A DNA stretch of 64,000 bases, from contig NZ_JAJONA010000001.1 in the NCBI RefSeq assembly GCF_024699985.1, positions 1,736,001 to 1,800,000 on the forward strand. Direction: 5' to 3'. The DNA is from Phenylobacterium sp. J367. GTDB lineage: Bacteria; Pseudomonadota; Alphaproteobacteria; Caulobacterales; Caulobacteraceae. Made by a program: the position numbers and the translations under genes. The notes beneath the pieces are model-generated. The model saw nothing but the letters and a program-made list of their open reading frames with translations. It made no database searches and had not been told where the DNA came from. Below are positions 18,270 to 25,991 of the stretch, one piece after another (position 1 is the first letter of the stretch; every line of letters starts with the position of its first letter).

Positions 18270-18375
18270 GCTGGGGCGGCCCCTGTCTTCTGAAGCGGGC
18301 GCCTAATGGCATACGCCGACTCACGCCGCCAAACACGCTTGGTGACGGTGTTTTACAGCGGGGCAGGCCAAACGC

Positions 18376-18562
18376 TTCATCTCCCCCAGCGCGCCAGCGA
18401 TGGCGGGAGGGGGACCGCCGGCCGAGCCGCAGGCGAAGAGCCGGGGGTGGAGGGGGCAAGCCTTATCCACTGCCGGCCGCCTGCCCCTCCACCCCCGCTC
18501 TTCGGCCAGCTCGCGCTGACCTCGGCGGGCGGTCCCCCTCCCGCCGCTGCGCGGGGGAGGTG
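18376..18562. repeat. Long imperfect inverted repeat filling the 18270-18575 gap
   Basis: The 306-base gap between the aminotransferase and the amidohydrolase has no plausible gene. About 190 bases form one imperfect inverted repeat: the left part (CATCTCCCCCAGCGCG, then GGCGGGAGGGGGACCGCC, then GGGGGTGGAGGGGGC) is mirrored by the right part (GCCCCTCCACCCCCG, then GGCGGTCCCCCTCCCGCC, then GCGCGGGGGAGGTGA). It would fold into a long hairpin. No transposase or target-site duplication is evident. It looks like a dispersed alphaproteobacterial intergenic element. Confidence 0.75.
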
Positions 18563-18575
18563 AAGGACTTGGGCG

Positions 18576-19871
18576 CTAAGGCTTCGCCTGGACGCCGCCC
18601 TTCATCACGAAGCCGACCCTCTCCAGCACCCGGACGTCCGACAGCGGATCGCCCTGGACGGCGATCAGGTCGGCGGCCTTGCCGGGGGTTAGCGCGCCGA
18701 TCTCGTTCGACAGGCCGAAGTGGTCGGCGGCGTTGACGGTGGCGGCCTGTACGGCCTCCAGCGGGGTGAGGCCCGCCTTCACCAGCAGGGCGAACTCCTG
18801 GGCGTTGTCGCCGTGGGCCGAGACGCCGGTGTCGGTGCCGAACGCGATCTTCACCCCGCCGGCGTGGGCGCGCCTGGCCATGTCCAGCATCTTCGGCCCG
18901 GCCTCCAGCGCCTTGGCGGTCTGGGCGGGGGTGAAGAAGTTGTTGGGGCCGGACGCGATCCGGTAGACGAAGTCGCCGGCCATCAGGGTGGGCACCAGGT
19001 AGCCCTTGTTCTTCTTGAGGAGCTGGATCCCCTCGTTGTCGAGGTAGGTGCCGTGCTCGATGGAATCGCCGCCGGCCTTCAGGAACGAGTTGATGCCGTC
19101 GCCGCCGTGGGCGTGGGCGGTCACGCGCCGGCCCATGCGGTGGGCGGAATCGACGATGGCGTCGAGCTCCTCCTGGCTGAACTGCTGGCCGAGGCCGGCC
19201 GCGGTGTTGGAGAGCACGCCGCCGGTGGCGGTGATCTTGATGACGTCGGCGCCCTGCCAGACCTGTTCGCGCACCGCGCGGCGGCAGTCGTCCGCCCCGG
19301 AGCAGACCGAGCCCGGACGCAGCACGTGCATGACGTCGTCGCGGAAGCCGTTCACGTCCCCGTGGCCGCCGTGCACCGAGATCGCCGAGCCGGAGGCCAG
19401 GATGCGCGGGCCGGGCACGTCGCCGAGGCTGATCGCCTTGCGCAGGGCGAAGATGGCGCTGTTCTCGGCGCCCAGGTCCGCGACCGTGGTGAAGCCGGCC
19501 AGCAGGGTCTTCTTCGCGAAGCGGGCGCCGATCATCGCCTGTTCGGCGGAGGACTGGGTGACCTCGTCGAGACGGCTGGTCGGGCCCTGCTCGCCAGTGA
19601 TGTGGACATGGCTGTCGATCAGGCCCGGCAGGACGAACTGGTCCCGGAGGTCGACGACCTTACCGCCCGGTTCGGACACGAAGCCGTCGGCGATGCGGAC
19701 GACCTTGCCGTTCTGGATGACCAGGGTCTTCTGGGTTTCGACCCTGCCGCTCGCCGGGTCGGCCAGCAGGCGGCCGGCCTGGACGAAGGTGGTCTGTGCA
19801 GCCGGCGCCTGCGCCGCGGCCGGCAGGGCGAGCGCGACGGCCAGCGCGGCGCCGGTCAGGAAGCGGTTCAT
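18576..19871 (-). CDS. Exported metal-dependent amidohydrolase (peptidase-like)
   Basis: A 431-residue periplasmic enzyme with signal peptide MNRFLTGAALAVALALPAAA. The amidohydrolase metal ligands are visible: GLIDSHVHI (His-x-His), a Lys in ADVIKITATGG that would be carboxylated, HAHGGDGIN and SIEHGTYLD histidines, and the Asp in IAFGTDTGV. This is the pattern of the Cc2672/Sgx9260 group, some of which cleave Xaa-Arg/Lys or Xaa-Pro dipeptides; the exact substrate is inferred only at that level. No obvious operon partner. Confidence 0.9.
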   Translation of the reverse strand: MNRFLTGAALAVALALPAAAQAPAAQTTFVQAGRLLADPASGRVETQKTLVIQNGKVVRIADGFVSEPGGKVVDLRDQFVLPGLIDSHVHITGEQGPTSRLDEVTQSSAEQAMIGARFAKKTLLAGFTTVADLGAENSAIFALRKAISLGDVPGPRILASGSAISVHGGHGDVNGFRDDVMHVLRPGSVCSGADDCRRAVREQVWQGADVIKITATGGVLSNTAAGLGQQFSQEELDAIVDSAHRMGRRVTAHAHGGDGINSFLKAGGDSIEHGTYLDNEGIQLLKKNKGYLVPTLMAGDFVYRIASGPNNFFTPAQTAKALEAGPKMLDMARRAHAGGVKIAFGTDTGVSAHGDNAQEFALLVKAGLTPLEAVQAATVNAADHFGLSNEIGALTPGKAADLIAVQGDPLSDVRVLERVGFVMKGGVQAKP

Positions 19872-19947
19872 CTGGAAATCCCCCGGGTACTTGAGGCGCG
19901 GAGCTTAAGCAGCGGGCGGACGGATAGGGAAGGGCGCTTTCTCCGGC

Positions 19948-19976
19948 GTCATCCTAGGCGATGTGCCTGGGATGAC
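19948..19976. repeat. Palindromic repeat (GTCATCCTAGGC family), single copy
   Basis: Twelve-base arms (GTCATCCTAGGC and GCCTGGGATGAC, one G/T mismatch) around a five-base loop, in the gap between the amidohydrolase start and the acyl-CoA ligase stop. Two related copies occur in inverted orientation at 42478-42604. It may act as a terminator for leftward transcripts. Confidence 0.65.
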
Positions 19977-19989
19977 GGCCGGGATCTGC

Positions 19990-21573
19990 TCAGATCTGCC
20001 GCTTGCGCCCTTCCCAGTAGGGCGCGCGGACCTTGTTGCGCTGGATCTTGCCGGCTTCCGAGCGGGGGAGGTCGGTGACGAAGTCGATCTTCTTCGGGAC
20101 CTTGAAGCTGGGCAGGTTGGCCCGGGCGAAGGCCAGGATCTCCTGCTCCAGTTCGGCCGACGGCTCGTAGCCGGCCTTCAGCATGATCACGGCGCGGACC
20201 TGCTCGCCCCACTGCTCGTCGGGCACGCCGACCGTCGACGAGTCGGCCACGGCGTCGTGCTTGATCAGCTCGTTGTCGATCTCCTGCGGGTAGATGTTCA
20301 CCCCGCCCGAGATGATCGTCTCGGCGTTGCGGCCGGTGAGGAACAGGTAGCCGTCCTCGTCGAAGTAGCCGACGTCGCCCATGGTGAAATAGTTGCCGAC
20401 CCGGTTCGCCTGGGTCTTGGCCTCGTCCTTGTAGTAGGTGAAGCCGCCGCCGGGCGGGAGCTGGTGGTAGATGGTCCCGGGCACGCCGGGCGGCTGCTCG
20501 TTGCCTTCCTCGTCGAGGATCTTGGAGCCGAGGAGCGCGGGCCGCTTGCCGACGCTGCCCGGCTTCTGCAGCCACTCCTCCGAGGTGATGGTGAAGCCCG
20601 CCCCGCCCTCGGAGCCGGCGTAGTATTCGCTGAGCACCGGGCCGAACCACTCGATCATGGCCAGCTTGACCTCGGGCGGGCAGGGGGCCGCGCCGTGGAC
20701 GATGTATTTGACGTGGCTCACGTCATACTTCGCCTTCACCTCGTCGGGCAGCGCCAGCAGGCGCTGGAACATGATCGGCACCAGGTGCAGGTGGGTGACC
20801 CTGCGCTCGACGATGGTCTTCAGGACCTGCTCGCTATCCCACTTGTCGAGGAAGACGAGCGGCGCGCCGGCGCCCATGGCGGCGTTGACGTCGAAGGCCA
20901 GCGGGGCGGCGTGGTAGGCCGGGCCGGCGCAGAGCTGCACCGAGTTCTCGTCGTAGCCGCGGAGCTGGTAGATCCCCGGCGGGGCGATCACCGGGTTCGG
21001 GCGGAAGACCCCCTTCGGCCGGCCGGTGGTGCCGGAGGTGTACATCATCTGGTTGCCGAGGACCGGGTCCTCGATGTCCGAGCCGTCGAGGCCGGCCAGC
21101 GCGTCCTCGTAGCCCTGGAAGCCGTCGATGGCGCCGCCGATGGCGATCTTCAGGGCGAGGCCCGGGCACTGGGCGGCGGCGGGGCCGGAGGCGGCCACGC
21201 GGGCCTCGGCGAACAGCGCCTTGGCCTCGCAGTCCTGGACGATGTAGGCGATCTCGTCGGCGGTCAGGTGCCAGTTGACCGGGGTGATCCGCAGGCCGGC
21301 GCGCTTGGTGGCGGCGAGCACCTCGACGAACTCGTGGCGGTTGGAACAGACCAGGGCGACCGAGTCCCCGGCCTTCAGGCCCGCGTCGCGCATCAGCCGG
21401 GCGAGCCGGTTGGCCGTAGCGTTGACCTCGGCGAAGGTCCGCGTGGTCCCGTCGGGATCGATCACCGCCGGCCGGTCCGGCTGGACCTTGGCCCACACCG
21501 CGGCGGTCATCCCGGACATCTGCGCGGCGGCGAGCTGCGCGTCGAGGTCCATGCGTTCCTTCAAGGCTTCCAT
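19990..21573 (-). CDS. Acyl-CoA synthetase (AMP-dependent ligase)
   Basis: A 527-residue ANL-family ligase that activates a carboxylic acid as acyl-AMP then acyl-CoA. The AMP-binding P-loop is MMYTSGTTGRPKGV (about residue 178). The motifs SEYYAGSEGGAGFTIT and YFTMGDVGYFDEDGYLFLTGR (A5 and A7) and the C-terminal catalytic Lys in LPRSEAGKIQRNKVR follow. The chain length specificity is unknown. The ATG at 21573 has GGGAGGG five bases upstream; the TTG one codon earlier is less likely. It appears monocistronic. Confidence 0.93.
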   Translation of the reverse strand: MEALKERMDLDAQLAAAQMSGMTAAVWAKVQPDRPAVIDPDGTTRTFAEVNATANRLARLMRDAGLKAGDSVALVCSNRHEFVEVLAATKRAGLRITPVNWHLTADEIAYIVQDCEAKALFAEARVAASGPAAAQCPGLALKIAIGGAIDGFQGYEDALAGLDGSDIEDPVLGNQMMYTSGTTGRPKGVFRPNPVIAPPGIYQLRGYDENSVQLCAGPAYHAAPLAFDVNAAMGAGAPLVFLDKWDSEQVLKTIVERRVTHLHLVPIMFQRLLALPDEVKAKYDVSHVKYIVHGAAPCPPEVKLAMIEWFGPVLSEYYAGSEGGAGFTITSEEWLQKPGSVGKRPALLGSKILDEEGNEQPPGVPGTIYHQLPPGGGFTYYKDEAKTQANRVGNYFTMGDVGYFDEDGYLFLTGRNAETIISGGVNIYPQEIDNELIKHDAVADSSTVGVPDEQWGEQVRAVIMLKAGYEPSAELEQEILAFARANLPSFKVPKKIDFVTDLPRSEAGKIQRNKVRAPYWEGRKRQI

Positions 21574-21827
21574 CAAATCCCTCCCGCGCCGAATGGCTGG
21601 CGCACCTGCTCTTCATTGGAGGCGCGGGGACCGCGGGCGAAATGGCTCCGCTGGCCCGGCGTCCGGCCTCGGCCCTCACCAAATCACGCCGGGCGACGGG
21701 CGCCAATTCCCTTGCGTCAGGGCTCGATCGCCGGCCTTGCGCGTTGCCGATTGCGCGCGATCAATGTCGCAACCACATTCTGGGGACACCAAGCTTGAGC
21801 TTGGACACTTCGGGGAGCTCCGCAAAC

Positions 21828-22519
21828 GTGAACACGCTTCGCAAACGCCTGACCCTGCTGGCCGTGATCCTCATGGCCCCGGTGCTCGCCAGCTGCGGCA
21901 TCAACACCATTCCGACTAAGGAGGAGGCCGCCCGCGCCCGCTGGGGCGACGTGCAGAGCCAGTACCAGCGACGGGCCGACCTGATCCCGAACCTCGTGGA
22001 GACCGTCCGCGGCTACGCCGCCCAGGAGCGCACCGTGCTGCGCGAGGTGACCGAGGCGCGCGCCTCGGCGACCCAGGTGCAGGTGGACGCCTCGACCCTG
22101 ACCGACCCGGCCCAGTTCCAGCAATACCAGCAGGCCCAGGACCGTCTGACCGGCGTGCTCGGACGGCTGATGATGATCCAGGAACGCTATCCGGACCTGA
22201 AGTCGAACCAGAACTTCCTGGCCCTGCAGAGCCAGCTCGAGGGCACCGAGAACCGCATCGCCGTCGCCCGGCGCGACTACAACGCCGCGGTCCAGGACTA
22301 CAACACCAGCCTCCGGACCTTCCCGACGGTCATCTGGGCCAAGACCATCCACGGCGGCTCCAAGCCGATGCAGCTCTTCCAGGCCTCGGCCGCGGCGCAG
22401 AGCGCGCCCACCGTCGACTTCGGCGGGACCCAGCCCGGCGCGCCGGTTCCGGACGGCGCGCGCCCGGCGCGGCCCCGCCCGCGCTGCCGGCCCCCGTCCC
22501 GGCGCCCGCGCCCCAGTGA
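21828..22519 (+). CDS. lemA: LemA-family lipoprotein (C-terminal frame broken)
   Basis: A protein of about 230 residues. GTG at 21828 is preceded by GGGGAG. A lipoprotein signal ends in VLASCGIN. The LemA core is clear: WGDVQSQYQRRADLIPNLVE, GYAAQERTVLREVTEARASA, ERYPDLKSNQNFLALQSQLE, GTENRIAVARRDYNAAVQDYN. After GTQPGAPVPDGA the written frame turns arginine-rich and runs into the next gene. A shift of one base (missing base at about 22455-22480) gives PPALPAPVPAPAPQ and a TGA at 22517-22519 that overlaps the next ATG, as expected of an operon. LemA proteins are paired with TPM-domain proteins in many bacteria; their biochemical role is unsettled. Confidence 0.88.
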
Positions 22520-23313
22520 TGACAGCCCTTGCGGGAGCGCGGGGCCTCGTCCTCGCGCTCCTCGTCCTCCTCGGCTCGGCCACGGGCGTCCTCGCCCAGC
22601 CGAAGTTCCCGCCGCTCACCGGCCGCGTGGTGGACAACGCCAACCTCCTGTCGCCGGCGACGGAGCAGAAGCTCGACGGCGAGCTCGCCCAGCTCGAGGC
22701 CGCGACCGGCCGCCAGCTCGTGGTCGCCACCCTGCCGGACCTGCAGGGCTATGAGATCGAGGAGTACGGCTACCAGCTCGGCCGCGCCTGGGGCATCGGC
22801 TCGAAGGCCGAGAACGACGGCGCCCTGCTGATCGTCGCGCCCAACGAGCGGAAGGTGCGCATCGAGGTCGGCTATGGCCTCGAGGGCGTGCTCACCGACG
22901 CGCTCACCAGCGTGATCATCAGCAGCGCCATCCTGCCGAGGTTCAAGGCGGGCGACATGGAAGGCGGCGTGGTGGCCGGGACCGAGTCGCTCATCCAGCA
23001 GCTCTCCCTGCCCGACGAGGAGGCCGGCGCCCGCGCGGCCCAGGCCCAGCAGCAGGTGAAGCGCCAGGCCGAGAGTGGCGGCGGCGGGATCCCGCTGATC
23101 TTCATCTTCTTCGTCGTGCTCTGGGTGCTGGGCGGCATCCTGGGCGCCTTCGGGCGGCGGCGTCGCGGCCGGTCGAGCGGCCTCTGGTGGCTGCTGCCGC
23201 TCATCCTGTCGAACAGCGGCGGCCGCCGCGGCGGCGGCGGCTGGGGCGGCGGCGGTGGCTTCTCCGGCGGCGGCGGCTCGTTCGGCGGCGGCGGATCCTC
23301 GGGGAGCTGGTGA
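22519..23313 (+). CDS. TPM-domain membrane protein, YgcG-like
   Basis: A 264-residue protein with signal peptide (ending VLAQPKFPPLTGRVVDNANLL), a TPM (TLP18.3/Psb32/MOLO-1) domain of about residues 30-165 with LVVATLPDLQGYEIEEYGYQ and VRIEVGYGLEGVLTD, one helix (IPLIFIFFVVLWVLGGIL), and a glycine-rich tail of GGGG and GGGGSF runs ending GSSGSW. Family members have reported phosphatase activity in plants, but bacterial function is unclear. ATG at 22519 overlaps the LemA stop; its own stop overlaps the next ATG (TGATG). Confidence 0.92.
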   Translation: MTALAGARGLVLALLVLLGSATGVLAQPKFPPLTGRVVDNANLLSPATEQKLDGELAQLEAATGRQLVVATLPDLQGYEIEEYGYQLGRAWGIGSKAENDGALLIVAPNERKVRIEVGYGLEGVLTDALTSVIISSAILPRFKAGDMEGGVVAGTESLIQQLSLPDEEAGARAAQAQQQVKRQAESGGGGIPLIFIFFVVLWVLGGILGAFGRRRRGRSSGLWWLLPLILSNSGGRRGGGGWGGGGGFSGGGGSFGGGGSSGSW

Positions 23314-24014
23314 TGGCGAACGACCCTCTGATCTCCCCCTCCGACCAGGCGGCGATCGCCGCGGCCGTGCGCGAGGCCGAGGCCCGAACCACGGGCGAGA
23401 TCTACTGCGTGGTCGCCGAGGACAGCTCGGACTACTTCGAGACCCCGCTCGCCTGGGCGGCCGGCGTCGCGCTCCTGGGGCCGGCGCTGCTGCTGATGCT
23501 CGGCGCGCCCGTCGCCCTGCCGGACCTGACGCCGGACTGGAGCGCGGCCCAGACCGCCCAGGCCGCCGCGCGGCAGAGCCTGCTGGACGCCATCCTGCTG
23601 CAGCTCGTGCTCTTCGTGGTCACCGCGCTCGTGGTCAGCCTGGACGCCGTGCGGCTGCGGCTGACGCCCCGGGGCCTGAAGCGCGACCGCGTGCGGCGCG
23701 AGGCCCTGGCGCATTTCGCCGCCAAGAACCTGCACGCCACCCGCGAGCGGACCGGCGTGCTGATCTACGTCTCGCTGGACGAGCACATGGCCGAGCTGAT
23801 CGCCGACGCGGGCATCGCCGGCCAGGTTCCCCCGGAGGCCTGGGAGAAGCCGATGGCGGCCCTGATGGCGGGCCTGAAGCGCCGCGAGCCTTCGGCCGGC
23901 TTCGCCGCGGCCATCGCGCTGTGCGCCGACATCCTGGCCGAGCGCTTCCCGGCCAAGCCCGGCGACAATCCCAATGAGCTGCCCGACGCCGTGGTGCTGC
24001 TGCCGCGCGGCTAG
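23313..24014 (+). CDS. TPM-domain membrane protein, short form
   Basis: A 233-residue partner of the preceding gene. It begins with a truncated TPM module (AIAAAVREAEARTTGEIYCVVAEDSSDY), has two helices (LAWAAGVALLGPALLLMLGA and AILLQLVLFVVTALVVSL), and ends with the second half of the TPM fold (LHATRERTGVLIYVSLDEHMAE, then AGQVPPEAW). The split of the domain around two helices is usual for this subgroup, sometimes called DUF2207-like or membrane TPM. Third gene of the lemA operon by TGATG coupling. Confidence 0.88.
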   Translation: MANDPLISPSDQAAIAAAVREAEARTTGEIYCVVAEDSSDYFETPLAWAAGVALLGPALLLMLGAPVALPDLTPDWSAAQTAQAAARQSLLDAILLQLVLFVVTALVVSLDAVRLRLTPRGLKRDRVRREALAHFAAKNLHATRERTGVLIYVSLDEHMAELIADAGIAGQVPPEAWEKPMAALMAGLKRREPSAGFAAAIALCADILAERFPAKPGDNPNELPDAVVLLPRG

Positions 24015-24099
24015 CCCCCCGGCTGCGGCGAATCGGCCCGACCGGTTGTCCGCCGGCGCGCGCGACCTAAGATTGCGCGCGAGGGAAGGGAGAGGCCGG

Positions 24100-25467
24100 G
24101 TGACCGACCTGCCGGACAACCACGACCTGACGGCGCGCGCCTTCGACGAGGTGGCCGAGGCCATCGGCCTGGGCATGCCCTTCCGCCTGCTGGTCAGCCC
24201 CGACGGCCGCTCGCGCCGCTTCCTGCACGTGGGCGCAAGCTGCGAGGCGCTGAACGGCGTGCCCGTCGCCGAGGCCCTGCAAGACGCCCGCAAGCTCTAC
24301 GACCTGATGCCGCCCGAGCACCGCCGGGCCTTCGCCGCCGCCGAGGCCGCGGCCCTGGGCTGCCAGGCCCCGTTCCGGATCGAGGTGCAGATGCGCCGGC
24401 CGGACGGCGAGACGCGGTGGTTCCGCATCGCCTCCCACCCCCGCCGGCTGGCCGACGGCTCGACGGTCTGGGACGGGCTGCAGACCGACATCACCGAGAC
24501 CCGCCGCCTGGCCGAGGAGGTCGCCGACCAGCGCCGCCGCCTGCAGATGGCGGTTGAGGCCACCGGCCTCGGCCTCTGGGAATGGGATCCGCGCGCCGCC
24601 CAGGTGATCTGGTCCGAGCGGAACAAGGCGCTGTTCGGCCTGCCGGCGGACGCCCATGTCGACATCAACCGCTACATGGCGCTGATCCACCCGGACGACG
24701 TGGCCAAGGTCCAGGAGGTCTATCGCGCGGCCGAGGGCGGCGGCGACTTCCGGGTGGAGCACCGCACCAACCGTCCCGACGGCGAGGCCCGCTGGATCCT
24801 GACCCACGGACGGGTGCTGAAGGAGGAGGACGGCGCCCAGGTGGTGGTCGGCACCTCCGTCGACATCACCGAGCGCAAGCAGGCCGAGGACCGGCGCAGC
24901 CTGCTGCTGGGCGAGCTGGCCCACCGGGCCAAGAACGGGCTGACGGTGATGATGTCCATCGTCGGCCAGACGGCGCGCGCGTCCGAGACGGTGGCCGACT
25001 TCGAGGCGGTGCTGATGGCGAGGCTCGAGGCCATGGCCCGCTCGCAGGACCTGGTGACCGAGACTCGCGGCGCGCCGGTGTCCCTCGGCGCGGTGATGCG
25101 CCAGGTGCTGACGCCCTTCGGCCTCGCGCGCTTCGAGATCGCGCCGGCCCTCGACGGGGTCACCGTCGCCGGCCAGATGGCCGCCTCGCTCGGCCTGCTG
25201 CTGCACGAGATGGCCACCAATGCGGTGAAGTACGGCGCGCTCTCGGGACGCCGCGGCCGGGTGCGGATCACCGAGGCGGCGGCTCCCGCCGGCCGGGTGG
25301 TGGTGCACTGGTGCGAGACGGGCGGCCCGCCGGTGACCCCGCGGGTCAGGGCCGGCTTCGGGTCGCGCGTGCTGCAGGTGTCGCTGGCCCCGCACGGCGG
25401 CAAGGTGACCGCCGCCTACCGCCCCGCCGGCTTCGAGGCCCGCGTGGAGTTCCCGACCGCGGGTTGA
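24100..25467 (+). CDS. PAS-PAS HWE histidine kinase
   Basis: A 455-residue soluble kinase. PAS 1 (about 20-155) ends in [16 protein letters not shown] 2 (about 165-285) starts [17 protein letters not shown] and ends [12 protein letters not shown]. The HWE phosphotransfer motif is [20 protein letters not shown], with the histidine near residue 275, and the HATPase part has [17 protein letters not shown] and the HWE-type [16 protein letters not shown] at 24100 is preceded by GGGAAGGGAGAGG. HWE kinases often feed the general stress response or light and redox inputs; the cognate receiver is not adjacent. Short gaps on both sides suggest a single gene. Confidence 0.93.
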   Translation: MTDLPDNHDLTARAFDEVAEAIGLGMPFRLLVSPDGRSRRFLHVGASCEALNGVPVAEALQDARKLYDLMPPEHRRAFAAAEAAALGCQAPFRIEVQMRRPDGETRWFRIASHPRRLADGSTVWDGLQTDITETRRLAEEVADQRRRLQMAVEATGLGLWEWDPRAAQVIWSERNKALFGLPADAHVDINRYMALIHPDDVAKVQEVYRAAEGGGDFRVEHRTNRPDGEARWILTHGRVLKEEDGAQVVVGTSVDITERKQAEDRRSLLLGELAHRAKNGLTVMMSIVGQTARASETVADFEAVLMARLEAMARSQDLVTETRGAPVSLGAVMRQVLTPFGLARFEIAPALDGVTVAGQMAASLGLLLHEMATNAVKYGALSGRRGRVRITEAAAPAGRVVVHWCETGGPPVTPRVRAGFGSRVLQVSLAPHGGKVTAAYRPAGFEARVEFPTAG

Positions 25468-25526
25468 GCACCTTGCCGGGGCGCCGTCCGAAGCCCTACC
25501 ATGCCCTCCTCTCGGGAGGAGCGGCG

Positions 25527-25988
25527 ATGGCCTACAAGCTCAACGTCAACGGCAAGGTTCACCAGGCGGACGTCGATCCCGACACCCCGCTCCTCTGGAC
25601 GCTCCGCGACACCCTGGGGATCCTCGGGCCGAAGTACGGCTGCGGGATCGCCCAGTGCGGGGCCTGCACGGTGCACGTGGACGGCCAGCCGATCCGCAGC
25701 TGCGTGACGCCGGTCTCCGCCGTCACCGGCCGGATCACCACCATCGAGGGCGTCGGCGCCAGCGCCGTCGGCAAGAAGGTGCAGGCCGCCTGGACCGAGC
25801 TCGACGTCGCCCAGTGCGGCTACTGCCAGCCTGGCCAGATCATGTCGGCGACCGCGCTGCTGACCAGCAATCCGAAGCCCACGGACGCCGATATCGACGC
25901 GGCGATGAGCGGCAACATCTGCCGCTGCGCGACCTACACGCGGATCCGCGCGGCCATCAAGCGCGCCTCCGGCCAGAAGGAAGCCTGA
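25527..25988 (+). CDS. Molybdenum hydroxylase small subunit, 2x[2Fe-2S], IorA-like
   Basis: A 153-residue electron-transfer subunit of an isoquinoline 1-oxidoreductase-type enzyme. The plant-ferredoxin motif is [18 protein letters not shown] (Cys near residues 39, 44, 47, and a fourth in RSCVTP). The second cluster site is [10 protein letters not shown] with NICRCATY. Length matches the family. ATG at 25527 has GGGAGGAG upstream. Three bases separate it from the large subunit, with which it forms the enzyme. There is no FAD subunit gene, as usual for the IorAB group, which passes electrons to a cytochrome. Confidence 0.94.
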   Translation: MAYKLNVNGKVHQADVDPDTPLLWTLRDTLGILGPKYGCGIAQCGACTVHVDGQPIRSCVTPVSAVTGRITTIEGVGASAVGKKVQAAWTELDVAQCGYCQPGQIMSATALLTSNPKPTDADIDAAMSGNICRCATYTRIRAAIKRASGQKEA

Positions 25989-25991
25989 GCC

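Noticed and set aside
21574..21827. A small gene in the 254-base gap before lemA
   Set aside because: Open frames there are extensions of lemA or shadows without a ribosome site or recognisable product; it is more likely the lemA promoter region.
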